Shown here piece by piece: positions 18,617-27,751 of a stretch of DNA of 64,000 bases. The stretch spans positions 62,001-126,000 of the forward strand of contig JAUIAY010000007.1 in NCBI GenBank assembly GCA_030425285.1, read 5' to 3'. Each line of letters opens with the position of its first letter. Positions within the stretch are counted from its first letter, which is position 1. Origin of the DNA: Bacteroidia bacterium. Its GTDB lineage: Bacteria > Bacteroidota > Bacteroidia > Flavobacteriales > Flavobacteriaceae. The translations under genes and the position numbers were made by a program. The notes under the pieces were generated by a model, which searched no databases, was not told where the DNA came from, and saw only the letters and a list, made by a program, of their open reading frames with translations.

Positions 18617-18660
18617 TGACGAAACGTCACTATTTGTCAACAGTTAGCAGACATTTTGTC
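18617..18660. promoter_or_regulatory. two short inverted repeats upstream of clpB
   Basis: TGACG-AAA-CGTCA (18617-18629) and GACA-TTT-TGTC (18650-18660) share the layout of short arms around a 3-base A/T centre and lie 21 bases apart. They sit 74-117 bases before the clpB start and also ahead of ytxJ on the other strand. They could be operators of a stress regulator. The sequence between and below (TATAGTTTG at 18662-18670) is a near match to a -7 element. No CIRCE element is seen. Confidence 0.45.
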
Positions 18661-18733
18661 GTATAGTTTGAACTGGTAAGATAATTGAAATAGACCTATC
18701 AAACAACACAGAATAAAAAGAAAAAACAAACAG

Positions 18734-21343
18734 ATGAATTTTAATAATTATACCATAAAATCACAAGAAGCTATACAGCAGGCTCAGCAGCTTGCACAGA
18801 GCTTCGAGAATCAACAAATAGAAAATGAGCACATTTTTAAAGCACTTTTCAATGTTGATGAAAACGTATTGCCTTTCATTTTGAAAAAACTGAATGTCAA
18901 TGTAAATATCTTGGAACAGGCTTTGGATAAGCAATTGGAAAGCTATCCAAAAGTTTCTGGTGGAGATATTATGTTATCGCGCGATGCTGGAAAAACCTTG
19001 AACGAGGCGTCTATCATTGCAAAAAAAATGAATGATGAGTATGTTTCTGTTGAGCATTTAATACTGGCTGTTTTTAAATCAAATAGTAAAATTGCCCAAA
19101 TGCTCAAGGATCAAGGAGTCACCGAAAAAGCCCTCACTGCAGCCATTGAAGAATTGCGTAAGGGAGATCGCGTGACTTCGCAAAGCCAGGAAGAAACCTA
19201 TAATTCCTTGAGCAAGTACGCCAAAAACCTGAATCAGTTGGCCCGAGATGGTAAACTGGATCCTGTAATTGGTCGCGATGAGGAGATTAGACGTATTCTA
19301 CAAATCCTATCGCGTAGAACCAAAAACAATCCGATTTTAGTTGGTGAACCGGGAACTGGTAAAACAGCCATAGCTGAAGGCTTGGCACACAGAATTATTG
19401 ATGGTGATGTACCTGAAAACTTAAAAGAAAAGCAAATTTTCGCTTTAGATATGGGCGCTTTAATTGCAGGTGCCAAGTACAAAGGTGAGTTTGAAGAGCG
19501 TTTAAAAGCCGTAATCAAGGAAGTTACCACTAGCGAAGGTGATATTGTACTCTTTATTGATGAGATTCACACTTTAGTTGGTGCAGGTGGCGGACAAGGC
19601 GCTATGGATGCAGCCAATATCTTAAAACCTGCTCTTGCTCGTGGTGAGTTACGAGCCATTGGTGCCACTACTCTAGACGAATACCAAAAGTATTTTGAAA
19701 AGGACAAAGCTTTGGAACGTCGTTTCCAGAAGGTAACGGTCAACGAGCCAGATACCGAAAGTGCTATTTCCATTTTACGTGGTATTAAGGAGAAATACGA
19801 AACCCATCACAAAGTTCGTATTAAGGATGAAGCCATTATTGGTGCCGTAGAACTTTCAGAACGTTATATTACCAATCGTTTTCTACCAGACAAGGCTATT
19901 GATTTGATGGATGAAGCCGCTTCAAAATTACGCATGGAGATCAATTCCAAACCAGAAGAGTTAGATGTGTTAGATCGTAAAATCATGCAATTGGAAATTG
20001 AAATTGAGGCTATAAAGCGTGAGAAAGATGAAGCCAAATTGAAATCACTACGTTCTGAATTAGCCAATCTAAAAGAAGAGCGTAACGAAATTAATGCCAA
20101 ATGGAAAAGCGAAAAAGAAGTGGTTGATAATATTCAGATGACAAAGTCTGATATTGAAAACTTCAAGCTGGAAGCTGAACGCGCCGAGCGTGAAGGCGAC
20201 TACGGTAAGGTTGCTGAAATACGCTATGGAAAGATAAAAGAAGCTCAAGAAAACTTGGAGAAGCTTCAAAAAGAATTGCAAGAAAATCAAAGTGGTAGTT
20301 CTTTGATAAAGGAAGAGGTCACCTATGATGATATTGCTGAAGTTGTAGCAAAATGGACAGGTATTCCAGTAACCAAAATGCTACAAAGTGAACGTGAAAA
20401 GCTATTGAAATTGGAAGACGAATTACACAAACGTGTAGTGGGTCAAGAAGAAGCCATTGAAGCTGTGAGTGATGCTGTAAGACGTAGTCGTTCTGGATTA
20501 CAAAATCCGCAAAAACCCATTGGAACATTCTTGTTCTTGGGAACTACAGGTGTCGGTAAGACCGAATTGGCAAAAGCTCTGGCTGAATATCTTTTCGATG
20601 ATGAAAACGCTATGACCCGAATTGATATGAGTGAATATCAAGAACGTCATGCCGTAAGCCGATTGGTTGGCGCGCCTCCAGGATACGTAGGTTACGACGA
20701 AGGCGGTCAGTTAACTGAGGCTGTAAGACGTAAGCCTTACTCGGTAGTGCTTTTAGATGAGATTGAAAAAGCACATCCAGATACCTTCAATATTCTATTA
20801 CAGGTATTGGATGAAGGTCGTTTAACAGATAATAAAGGGAGAATCGCAGATTTTAAAAACACCATTATTATCATGACCTCCAATATGGGCAGTCATATTA
20901 TTCAGGAGCGCTTTGAGGCTACAAAAGATATAGAGTCCGCCATGGAAGCTTCCAAAGTAGATGTATTAGCTCTTTTAAAACAATCGGTTAGACCAGAATT
21001 TTTAAACCGTATTGATGACACCATTATGTTTACACCGTTGACAAAGGAAAACATCACGGAAATTGTTGGATTACAGTTAAAAGGTATTACTAAAATGATT
21101 GCACAACAAGGTATTACTTTTGACGCGACTCAAGAAGCCATTGAATATCTGGCCGAAAAAGGTTACAATCCTGAATACGGTGCAAGACCTGTAAAACGAG
21201 TTATTCAAAAAGAGGTCTTGAATCAGTTAAGTAAAGAGATTTTATCAGGTCACGTAACTACCGATAGCATCATACTGTTAGATGCCTTTGACGACAAATT
21301 AGTCTTTAGAAATCAAGGTGATCTAGTGGTGGAAGAAATTTAA
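18734..21343 (+). CDS. clpB: ATP-dependent chaperone ClpB
   Basis: Hexameric disaggregase that works with DnaK to rescue aggregated proteins after heat stress. 869 residues, full length. Order: Clp N domain about 1-145; AAA-1 with Walker A GEPGTGKT (204-211) and [11 protein letters not shown]; the coiled-coil M domain about 400-525 that distinguishes ClpB from ClpA/ClpC; AAA-2 with GTTGVGKT starting at about 604 and [12 protein letters not shown]-terminal D2-small domain. The pore-loop motif [10 protein letters not shown] is present. Transcribed alone: about 200 bases of upstream DNA with two inverted repeats, and a terminator downstream. Heat-induced expression is expected from the family but no known heat-shock box can be named. 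Confidence 0.97.
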   Translation: MNFNNYTIKSQEAIQQAQQLAQSFENQQIENEHIFKALFNVDENVLPFILKKLNVNVNILEQALDKQLESYPKVSGGDIMLSRDAGKTLNEASIIAKKMNDEYVSVEHLILAVFKSNSKIAQMLKDQGVTEKALTAAIEELRKGDRVTSQSQEETYNSLSKYAKNLNQLARDGKLDPVIGRDEEIRRILQILSRRTKNNPILVGEPGTGKTAIAEGLAHRIIDGDVPENLKEKQIFALDMGALIAGAKYKGEFEERLKAVIKEVTTSEGDIVLFIDEIHTLVGAGGGQGAMDAANILKPALARGELRAIGATTLDEYQKYFEKDKALERRFQKVTVNEPDTESAISILRGIKEKYETHHKVRIKDEAIIGAVELSERYITNRFLPDKAIDLMDEAASKLRMEINSKPEELDVLDRKIMQLEIEIEAIKREKDEAKLKSLRSELANLKEERNEINAKWKSEKEVVDNIQMTKSDIENFKLEAERAEREGDYGKVAEIRYGKIKEAQENLEKLQKELQENQSGSSLIKEEVTYDDIAEVVAKWTGIPVTKMLQSEREKLLKLEDELHKRVVGQEEAIEAVSDAVRRSRSGLQNPQKPIGTFLFLGTTGVGKTELAKALAEYLFDDENAMTRIDMSEYQERHAVSRLVGAPPGYVGYDEGGQLTEAVRRKPYSVVLLDEIEKAHPDTFNILLQVLDEGRLTDNKGRIADFKNTIIIMTSNMGSHIIQERFEATKDIESAMEASKVDVLALLKQSVRPEFLNRIDDTIMFTPLTKENITEIVGLQLKGITKMIAQQGITFDATQEAIEYLAEKGYNPEYGARPVKRVIQKEVLNQLSKEILSGHVTTDSIILLDAFDDKLVFRNQGDLVVEEI

Positions 21344-21405
21344 TGATAACACGTAATAATTTTTGAACTGTTACGTTTTCATAATAGTTGGTTAGTTAGT
21401 TTGAA

Positions 21406-21449
21406 AAGCAACGCAATTCTATTCTTAAGATGCGCGTTGCTTTTTTTTT
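21406..21449 (+). terminator. terminator of clpB
   Basis: AAGCAACGC (21407-21415) pairs with GCGTTGCTT (21434-21442), followed by a run of T's to 21449. The loop of about 18 bases is rather long. 63 bases after the clpB stop. Confidence 0.75.
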
Positions 21450-21556
21450 GTTCAAAATGTTAAACTAACCATAAATTCCCCCCATAACTTGACGTTAATC
21501 GTATATAATTTAAAGAAAATGTAACAAATTCAAATTGAGCATATTGAAAAAAAATG

Positions 21557-21606
21557 TTTACCGTTCGTCTAAAAACTGCTTAAAAATGCGGTAAAACGTG
21601 CAGTTT
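21557..21606 (+). promoter_or_regulatory. interleaved inverted repeats before deoC (operator or pseudoknot candidate)
   Basis: Two perfect 7-base inverted repeats interleave: TTTACCG (21557-21563) with CGGTAAA (21589-21595), and AAACTGC (21573-21579) with GCAGTTT (21600-21606). The A-B-A'-B' order with loops of 9, 9 and 4 bases is that of an H-type RNA pseudoknot, but two overlapping DNA operators would look the same. A TATTTTTA (21611-21618, one mismatch to TANNTTTG) lies between it and the deoC ATG at 21641. The 110 bases before this, back to the clpB terminator, hold nothing recognisable apart from A/T-rich sequence. Confidence 0.4.
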
Positions 21607-21640
21607 GTCGTATTTTTATAACATCTTAACCTACGTTTTT

Positions 21641-22312
21641 ATGAAAATTAATAATTATATAGATCACACTTTATTAAAACCTTCCGCTACTCAAAAGGAT
21701 ATAAAAAACTTATGTGACGAGGCCAAAAAACATCGCTTTTATTCGGTTTGCGTTAATAGTTCTTATGTAGCTTACGCCAAGCAATTAGTTTCAAAATCCA
21801 GTGTTAAAGTTTGCACGGTTGTTGGGTTTCCATTAGGAGCATGCACGACAGAAACCAAAGTAGCCGAAGCCAAGCAAGCAGTTGAACTTGGAGCCGATGA
21901 AATAGATATGGTCATGAACATAGGCATGCTTAAAAGCGAAAACTTTGTGAGTGTTTATAAAGATATTAGAGATGTTAAATTAGCTATTGGCAAAATTCCA
22001 TTAAAAGTTATTATTGAAATAAGCGAATTGTCAAAAAACGAAATTGTTAAAGCGGCTCAAATTTGCGTTGATGCCAAAGCTGATTTTGTAAAAACCTCGA
22101 CTGGATTTTCTAAAGGAGGTGCAACACTTACTGCTGTGAAAATGATCAAGAAAACCATTCGCAATCAGGCAAAAATAAAAGCTTCTGGCGGTATTAAAGA
22201 TTTGGAAACTGCAAAAAAATACATAGATTTGGGAGCCGATAGGATTGGCACTTCATCTGGAGTACACATTGTATCGGAAAGCAAATCTTTATATCAAGAA
22301 CCCGCAGCGTGA
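21641..22312 (+). CDS. deoC: deoxyribose-phosphate aldolase
   Basis: Cleaves 2-deoxyribose 5-phosphate to acetaldehyde and glyceraldehyde 3-phosphate in deoxynucleoside catabolism. 223 residues from the ATG at 21641; the frame extends 12 codons upstream but [14 protein letters not shown] is the family start. Seen: [56 protein letters not shown] with the Schiff-base Lys, and IKASGGIKD. The stop overlaps the GTG start of deoD (GTGA), so the two are translationally coupled and act in successive steps with a phosphopentomutase not seen here. Confidence 0.96.
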   Translation: MKINNYIDHTLLKPSATQKDIKNLCDEAKKHRFYSVCVNSSYVAYAKQLVSKSSVKVCTVVGFPLGACTTETKVAEAKQAVELGADEIDMVMNIGMLKSENFVSVYKDIRDVKLAIGKIPLKVIIEISELSKNEIVKAAQICVDAKADFVKTSTGFSKGGATLTAVKMIKKTIRNQAKIKASGGIKDLETAKKYIDLGADRIGTSSGVHIVSESKSLYQEPAA

Positions 22313-23007
22313 GCGTACACATAGAAGCAAAAAAAGGCGATATAGCCGAAACCATCTTACTACCTGGCGATCCTTTACGTGCAAAATGGATTGCTGAAAC
22401 TTTTTTAGAAAACCCTGTTTGCTTCAATAAAGTCCGAAACATGTTTGGATATACAGGCACCTATAATGGCAAACGCGTCTCGGTTATGGGAACTGGCATG
22501 GGTGTGCCAAGCATCTCCATTTATGCGCACGAATTAATCAATGAGCTTGGTGTAAAAAACCTTATACGAGTTGGTAGTGCTGGATCTTATCAAGAGCATG
22601 TAAAAATCCGGGATATTGTACTTGCTATGGCAGCTTCCTCCAATTCAGGAGTGAACGAATTACGTTTTGGTGGTGCAGATTATGCTCCAACTGCCGATTT
22701 TGGTTTGTTTCAAAAAGCTGTTGAAGCAGCAAAATCCAAAAACATATCTCTAAAAGCGGGAAATGTATTCACATCGGATGAATTCTATGCAGACAACTTC
22801 GAGTCCTATAAAAAATGGTCCAAATTCGGCATTTTATGTGTAGAAATGGAAACCGCAGGACTCTATACCGTAGCCGCAAAGCACAATGTAAACGCCTTGT
22901 CAATCTTAACCATTTCAGATTCATTGGTCACAGGCGAACAAACAACAAGTAAAGAGCGTGAATCTACATTTAAGGAAATGATTGAAATTGCTTTGGATCT
23001 GGCATAA
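22309..23007 (+). CDS. deoD: purine-nucleoside phosphorylase (DeoD type)
   Basis: Phosphorolysis of purine (deoxy)ribonucleosides to base plus (deoxy)ribose 1-phosphate. 232 residues, normal for the hexameric DeoD class. Seen: [31 protein letters not shown] with the phosphate-binding [25 protein letters not shown], the VEMETAGLY base/ribose site and ILTISDS with the catalytic Asp. Start codon is GTG at 22309, overlapping the deoC stop by four bases. Together with deoC it feeds nucleoside sugar into glycolysis. Confidence 0.96.
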   Translation: MSVHIEAKKGDIAETILLPGDPLRAKWIAETFLENPVCFNKVRNMFGYTGTYNGKRVSVMGTGMGVPSISIYAHELINELGVKNLIRVGSAGSYQEHVKIRDIVLAMAASSNSGVNELRFGGADYAPTADFGLFQKAVEAAKSKNISLKAGNVFTSDEFYADNFESYKKWSKFGILCVEMETAGLYTVAAKHNVNALSILTISDSLVTGEQTTSKERESTFKEMIEIALDLA

Positions 23008-23047
23008 GCAAAACATTATTTGATAACTTTAGCGCAAATTCAATTTC

Positions 23048-23563
23048 ATGAAGCGTATACTTTCTTTGGCGATACTTTTAGTATTTACAATTAAATCCCT
23101 ATCTCAAAATATTCCTAGCGATAGTATCACAACTTTCTATCTTATTCGTCATGCCGAAAAAGACAGAAGTGATTCAAACAATAAAAACCCTCACTTAACA
23201 GACATAGGGAAAGCAAGAGCGCAACACTGGAATAATATTTTAAAGCATGTAAAATTTGATGCTGTTTATTCTACGGACTACTTCAGAACCAGAGAAACTG
23301 CTTTACCGACTGCCAATAGTAACAAATTGGGAATAACTCTTTACAACCCAAATGAATTACATATTGAAACTTTCAAAAAAGATAATTTAGGAAAACACGT
23401 TCTAATTGTTGGGCATAGCAATACCACACCAGCTTTGGTAAATAAGATCATTGGAAAAAACGAGTATGATGATATAAACGATAGTAACAATGGCAATCTT
23501 TACATCGTGACGATTTCAAACGATGTTATTTCTCACATGGTTTTGGAAATTAACAACCAGTAA
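23048..23563 (+). CDS. secreted histidine phosphatase family protein
   Basis: 171 residues with an N-terminal signal peptide (ILSLAILLVFTIKSLSQ). Mature protein is a small histidine-phosphatase fold: YLIRHAEKDRSD carries the phospho-accepting His and first Arg (RHAE), AVYSTDYFRTRETA the second Arg, and VLIVGHSNTTP the second His. Likely periplasmic phosphatase; substrate unknown. It starts 40 bases after deoD and precedes smpB by 27 bases, so it may be part of either transcript. Confidence 0.85.
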   Translation: MKRILSLAILLVFTIKSLSQNIPSDSITTFYLIRHAEKDRSDSNNKNPHLTDIGKARAQHWNNILKHVKFDAVYSTDYFRTRETALPTANSNKLGITLYNPNELHIETFKKDNLGKHVLIVGHSNTTPALVNKIIGKNEYDDINDSNNGNLYIVTISNDVISHMVLEINNQ

Positions 23564-23590
23564 TGAATTGAATTAATTACCTTTGCTTAT

Positions 23591-24046
23591 ATGCAGAAAA
23601 CCATTAACATACTTAACAAGAAGGCTAAATTTCAATACGAAATACTGGATAAGTATACAGCTGGTATTGTTCTAACCGGAACAGAAATAAAATCCATTCG
23701 CAATAGCAAAGCTTCTATAGCCGAAAGTTTTTGTGAATTTAATGAGCAAGGCGAATTGTTTGTTATCAATATGACTATTGAAGAATACCTGTATGGCACC
23801 TACTACAACCACAAACCAAAAGCCGAGCGCAAGCTATTATTGAACAAACGAGAGTTAAAAAAACTGGAAAAGGAAGTACAAAACACTGGATTGACTATTG
23901 TTCCTATCCGATTGTTTATCAATGAAAAAGGTTATGCTAAATTAGATATCGCTTTAGCAAAAGGTAAAAAGCTCTACGACAAACGTGAAACCATTAAAGA
24001 TAGAGAAAATAAAGTCCGACTAGACCGTATAAAAAAAAGCTATTAA
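23591..24046 (+). CDS. smpB: SsrA-binding protein
   Basis: Binds tmRNA and brings it to stalled ribosomes for trans-translation. 151 residues, normal length. Seen: [66 protein letters not shown]-like [31 protein letters not shown], and the basic C-terminal tail DRIKKSY that mimics mRNA in the A-site channel. The tmRNA gene (ssrA) is not adjacent. Confidence 0.96.
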   Translation: MQKTINILNKKAKFQYEILDKYTAGIVLTGTEIKSIRNSKASIAESFCEFNEQGELFVINMTIEEYLYGTYYNHKPKAERKLLLNKRELKKLEKEVQNTGLTIVPIRLFINEKGYAKLDIALAKGKKLYDKRETIKDRENKVRLDRIKKSY

Positions 24047-24062
24047 TTTTAAATACAGCATC

Positions 24063-24590
24063 ATGAAAAAAACAACCACTCTTCTATTATTTATTTTTAT
24101 TTCAGTAGTTGGCTGGGCACAGCACGAACCTAGCCCTTATGCTGACAAAGTAGCTACTTTGGACAGTACTATCAAGACATTATATCAGGTTATTTCTGGA
24201 GATAAAGGTGTAGAGCGCGATTGGGACCTATTTAAATTTTTATTTCACCCTGATGCCAAACTAATTCCCACAGGCAGAAATCAAGAAGGAAAGTACGGAG
24301 CTAGATATATAACACCTGGTGATTATATTAAATCTTCAGGAAAATGGTTAGTTGAAAATGGGTTCCATGAAGTGGAAATCAATAGAACTGTTGAAACCTT
24401 TGGTCATATTACCCAAGTGTTTAGTACCTATGAATCCTATTATAACAAAACTGACGAAAAACCTTTTATGCGAGGCATTAATAGTATTCAGCTTATGAAT
24501 GATGGTACGCGTTGGTGGGTTGTAAACATTTTTTGGAAACAGGAAACTGCCGAAAACCCCATTCCAGATATTTATTTACCAAAAAACTAG
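24063..24590 (+). CDS. NTF2-like secreted protein, function unknown
   Basis: 175 residues with a signal peptide (TTTLLLFIFISVVGWAQ, mature protein from about residue 20). The remainder looks like an NTF2/DUF4440-type cone: DSTIKTLYQVISGDKGVERDWDLFKFLFHPDAKLIPTG, ITPGDYIKSSGKWL, FGHITQVFSTYESYYN and GTRWWVVNIFWKQE. No catalytic residues can be named. Its stop shares the palindrome CTAG with the stop of the converging pcm gene, so no terminator separates them. Confidence 0.75.
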   Translation: MKKTTTLLLFIFISVVGWAQHEPSPYADKVATLDSTIKTLYQVISGDKGVERDWDLFKFLFHPDAKLIPTGRNQEGKYGARYITPGDYIKSSGKWLVENGFHEVEINRTVETFGHITQVFSTYESYYNKTDEKPFMRGINSIQLMNDGTRWWVVNIFWKQETAENPIPDIYLPKN

Positions 24591-25228
24591 TTTTTATCCT
24601 CCAGAAGTGGCACAAAACGGAACTCGCCAAGTTCATGCTTTTCAAATTCCTTTGGACCTTTTCTAATAAATAAGGTCATTGTTTGTACCGAATCACCTAC
24701 AGGAATAACAAGCTTTCCTCCTATGGCTAACTGACCCATTAATGGTTTTGGCACAAATGGAGCTCCAGCCGTTACAATAATACCATCAAAAGGAGCTTCT
24801 TCCTTTAAACCTTTGTAACCATCACCAAAAATGAGCTTTTTGGGTCTGTATCCTAGTTTTGGCAAAAACTTGCTGGTTTTCTTGAATAGTTCATTTTGTC
24901 TTTCAATACTGTAAACCTGCGCGCCCAATTCACATAAAACAGCTGTTTGATAGCCACTACCTGTACCAATCTCCAAAATTTTATTGCCTTTTTCAACCCG
25001 TAATAATTCCGTTTGAAAAGCAACTGTGTAAGGCTGCGAAATGGTTTGATCGGCAGCAATTGGAAATGCCTTGTCTTGGTAAGCATGATCCAAAAATCCA
25101 GAATCCATAAACAAGTGTCTTGGAATCTTACCAATAGCCTCCAAAACATTTTGATCTGTAATTCCTTTGTCCTTAACAGTTTGAACCAGTTTTTGGCGCA
25201 TGCCTCTATGCTTAAAAGTATCTTTCAA
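24587..25228 (-). CDS. pcm: protein-L-isoaspartate O-methyltransferase
   Basis: Methylates L-isoaspartyl residues in damaged proteins as the first step of repair, using SAM. 213 residues. Seen: the N-terminal helical part ending FMDSGFLDHAYQDKAFPIAADQTISQPYTVAFQ with the substrate-binding (T)ISQP motif, SAM motif ILEIGTGSGYQTAVL (LE-x-G-x-G-S-G), VYSIERQNEL, GDGYKGLKEEAPFDGIIVTAGAPFVP. Cytoplasmic. Divergent from the Gfo/Idh/MocA gene. Confidence 0.94.
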   Translation of the reverse strand: MKDTFKHRGMRQKLVQTVKDKGITDQNVLEAIGKIPRHLFMDSGFLDHAYQDKAFPIAADQTISQPYTVAFQTELLRVEKGNKILEIGTGSGYQTAVLCELGAQVYSIERQNELFKKTSKFLPKLGYRPKKLIFGDGYKGLKEEAPFDGIIVTAGAPFVPKPLMGQLAIGGKLVIPVGDSVQTMTLFIRKGPKEFEKHELGEFRFVPLLEDKN

Positions 25229-25359
25229 TGGGTGGGTTTTTGAGTGTTAAAATTAATCAAACATTTTAAGCCTAAAAATTAAAAATCAAGCATTTTTTTA
25301 AACAAACTTGATTCCTATATTTTATAACCCAATTCGTTCAAATAAATGGTTAAAAACCT

Positions 25360-25367
25360 TATTTTTG
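25360..25367 (+). promoter_or_regulatory. -7 element before the Gfo/Idh/MocA gene
   Basis: TATTTTTG fits TANNTTTG and lies 18 bases before the ATG at 25385. It lies inside the frame that opens at 25346, which argues for the later start. Confidence 0.45.
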
Positions 25368-25384
25368 TTGAAAACGACAATTTG

Positions 25385-26344
25385 ATGATAAAAGCTGGTG
25401 TTCTAGGTGCTGGTCATCTTGGAAAAATACATTTACGATTGCTCCAACAATCCAATAAGTATGAATTAGTTGGATTTTATGATGCCGATGAAGCCAATGC
25501 CAAAAAAGTGGAAGCTGAATTTGGATACAAATACTTTAACTCAATAGATGCCCTTATTGCCGCTGTAGATATGGTTGATATTGTAACACCTACACTATCG
25601 CATTACGATTGCGCTAAAAAGGCCATAGCTCAAGGGAAACATATTTTTATTGAAAAGCCTATTACCAATACGGTTGAAGAAGCTGAAGAAATACGTGAAC
25701 TTTTGGCGCAGCATAATATACGTGGTCAAGTTGGGCATGTAGAGCGTTTTAATCCTGCCTTTACAGCTGTTAGGGATAAGATTGAAAATCCCATGTTCAT
25801 TGAAACGCATCGCTTGGCTGAATTTAACCCAAGAGGTACAGATGTTCCTGTGGTTTTAGATTTAATGATCCATGATATTGATATTATTTTAAGTGTCGTA
25901 AAATCGAAAGTTAAACAGGTTTCTGCTAGTGGTGTTTCGGTTATTAGTGACACGCCAGACATTGCCAATGCACGTATTGAGTTTGAAAATGGTTGTGTTG
26001 CCAATCTTACCGCGAGTAGAATTTCCTTAAAGAATATGCGAAAAACACGTTTCTTTCAAAGAGATGCCTACATTTCTGTTGACTTTTTAGAAAAGAAATG
26101 TGAAGTAGTCAAAATGAAAGATGCTCCTGAAGTTCCAGGTGATTTTGATATGGTACTCCAAAATGCCGAAGGCGTCAAAAAACAAATTTATTTTGATAAT
26201 CCTGAAATAGCACCAAACAATGCCATTTTAGATGAACTGGAAACTTTTGCCCATGCCATTACTACCAACACCAAACCAGTAGTAACCTTACACGATGGTA
26301 CCGAAGCTTTGCGTGTGGCGACAATGATTATCAATCAATTTTAA
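25385..26344 (+). CDS. Gfo/Idh/MocA family NAD(P)-dependent oxidoreductase
   Basis: 319 residues from the ATG at 25385 (MIKAGVLGAGHLGKIH), where the Rossmann fold begins; the ATG at 25346 would lie upstream of the -7 element. Rossmann motif GAGHLG at about 7-12, the EKPITNTVEEAEE motif typical of the family, GHVERFNPA and a C-terminal alpha/beta domain with HDIDI. It likely oxidises or reduces a sugar, inositol or biliverdin-like substrate; this cannot be narrowed. First gene of a tight plus-strand run to 35326. Confidence 0.87.
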   Translation: MIKAGVLGAGHLGKIHLRLLQQSNKYELVGFYDADEANAKKVEAEFGYKYFNSIDALIAAVDMVDIVTPTLSHYDCAKKAIAQGKHIFIEKPITNTVEEAEEIRELLAQHNIRGQVGHVERFNPAFTAVRDKIENPMFIETHRLAEFNPRGTDVPVVLDLMIHDIDIILSVVKSKVKQVSASGVSVISDTPDIANARIEFENGCVANLTASRISLKNMRKTRFFQRDAYISVDFLEKKCEVVKMKDAPEVPGDFDMVLQNAEGVKKQIYFDNPEIAPNNAILDELETFAHAITTNTKPVVTLHDGTEALRVATMIINQF

Positions 26345-26393
26345 GAATTAAATATTATTTGAATTACCACGAAAGTGGCAAAAAACCTTTTAT

Positions 26394-27281
26394 ATGAAAA
26401 ATGTAGCTGTTATTGGAGCTGGAACAATGGGAAATGGTATTGCACATACTTTTGCCCAAAACGGATTTAAAGTACAACTTATTGATATTAGTGAAGCTTC
26501 CTTAAAAAAAGGCATGGATACCATTGCAAAGAATTTAGATCGTATGGTGGCCAAAGAAAAAATTACAGAAGATCAAAAAAATGAAACTTTAGGTAATATC
26601 ACCTCTTTTACCAATATTCCTGAAGGTGTTGAATATGCTAGTTTGGTAGTAGAGGCTGCCACTGAAAACGTAGATTTAAAACTTAATATCTTTAGGCAAT
26701 TGGACGAGGCTTGCCCAGATGACACCATATTGGCAACCAATACTTCTTCAATTTCCATCACACAAATAGGTGCTGTTACTTCAAGGCCTGAAATGGTAAT
26801 AGGCATGCATTTTATGAATCCAGTACCAATTATGAAACTGGTAGAAATTATTCGTGGTTATAATACCAGTGATGATGTAACAAATACCATCATGGAATTA
26901 TCAAAGCAGTTGGGTAAAGTTCCAGTAGAAGTTAATGATTATCCAGGGTTTGTAGCTAATAGAATTTTAATGCCTATGTTAAATGAATCAATTGAAACAT
27001 TATACAATGGTGTAGCCGGAGTAAAGGAAATTGATACTGTTATGATGTTGGGTATGGCACACCCAATGGGTCCTTTACAATTGGCAGATTTTATTGGCTT
27101 GGATGTTTGCTTATCAATCTTAAACGTGATGTACGAAGGATTTAAAAATCCAAAGTATGCACCATGCCCATTATTAGTTAATATGGTAAGAGCAGGTAAA
27201 TTAGGTGTGAAATCAGGTGAAGGTTTTTACGATTATTCTGAAAGCAGAAAGGCAGAAAATGTAGCTAGACAATTTTCTTAA
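26394..27281 (+). CDS. 3-hydroxybutyryl-CoA / 3-hydroxyacyl-CoA dehydrogenase
   Basis: 295 residues, the single-function HBDH/HCDH type. NAD-binding GAGTMGNGIA near 8-17, VVEAATEN, LATNTSSISIT with the catalytic Ser region, IGMHFMNPVPIMKLVEII with the catalytic His, DYPGFVANRILMPMLNE and GEGFYDY at the C-terminus. Oxidises 3-hydroxyacyl-CoA to 3-ketoacyl-CoA with NAD; in Flavobacteriia it probably serves beta-oxidation, phenylacetate or butyrate metabolism. Lies 49 bases after the Gfo/Idh/MocA gene and 7 before the YcxB-like gene. Confidence 0.93.
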   Translation: MKNVAVIGAGTMGNGIAHTFAQNGFKVQLIDISEASLKKGMDTIAKNLDRMVAKEKITEDQKNETLGNITSFTNIPEGVEYASLVVEAATENVDLKLNIFRQLDEACPDDTILATNTSSISITQIGAVTSRPEMVIGMHFMNPVPIMKLVEIIRGYNTSDDVTNTIMELSKQLGKVPVEVNDYPGFVANRILMPMLNESIETLYNGVAGVKEIDTVMMLGMAHPMGPLQLADFIGLDVCLSILNVMYEGFKNPKYAPCPLLVNMVRAGKLGVKSGEGFYDYSESRKAENVARQFS

Positions 27282-27288
27282 AAACCTT

Positions 27289-27750
27289 ATGTTTAAAACA
27301 AAAACTTACAACTTATCAAAAAATGAGTATGTCAAAATCGTAGTTAAAAAGCGTTTTAAAAAGTCTTGGTGGATTTATTTGTTATTAATGGTCTTGGCTA
27401 TTTTTCATATAAAAAATTTTGGCCATGACAATTTTTCAACATTCTTTGTGATTTTTGCTTTCTCATATCCTTTGTTAGTAATAATTTGGCTTTATTTTTG
27501 GGCAATTTCCAAAGAACAAGATGCCAATTTTGAAGATACTAATATGGAATTTGACAAATCCCATTTGTTTTTCAAAAGAAATGGCAATGAAACTAAAATC
27601 CCAATAGAAAATATTAAACGAGTAATCTCAAAAAATGAATATTGGATGTTATATCTTTCAAAAAGAGAATTTATTTATGTTAAAAAAGATATTTTCTTTT
27701 CAGGTGAAGATTATTTAAGTTTTTGTAAATTAATAAATGTAGAGACTTAA
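27289..27750 (+). CDS. YcxB-like small membrane protein
   Basis: 153 residues. Two hydrophobic segments at about 27-44 and 50-70 are followed by a beta-rich cytoplasmic part: MEFDKSHLFFKRNGNETKIPIENIKRVISKNEYWMLYLSKREFIYVKKDIFF. This is the arrangement of the YcxB-like/YcxB C-terminal family (PH-like domain). Function unknown. Only 7 bases after the dehydrogenase stop and one base before the next start, so clearly part of the same transcript. Confidence 0.75.
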   Translation: MFKTKTYNLSKNEYVKIVVKKRFKKSWWIYLLLMVLAIFHIKNFGHDNFSTFFVIFAFSYPLLVIIWLYFWAISKEQDANFEDTNMEFDKSHLFFKRNGNETKIPIENIKRVISKNEYWMLYLSKREFIYVKKDIFFSGEDYLSFCKLINVET

Positions 27751-27751
27751 A

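Noticed and set aside
25346-25384. Earlier ATG start for the Gfo/Idh/MocA gene
   Set aside because: It lies upstream of or within the TATTTTTG -7 element, and the Rossmann fold begins only at 25385.
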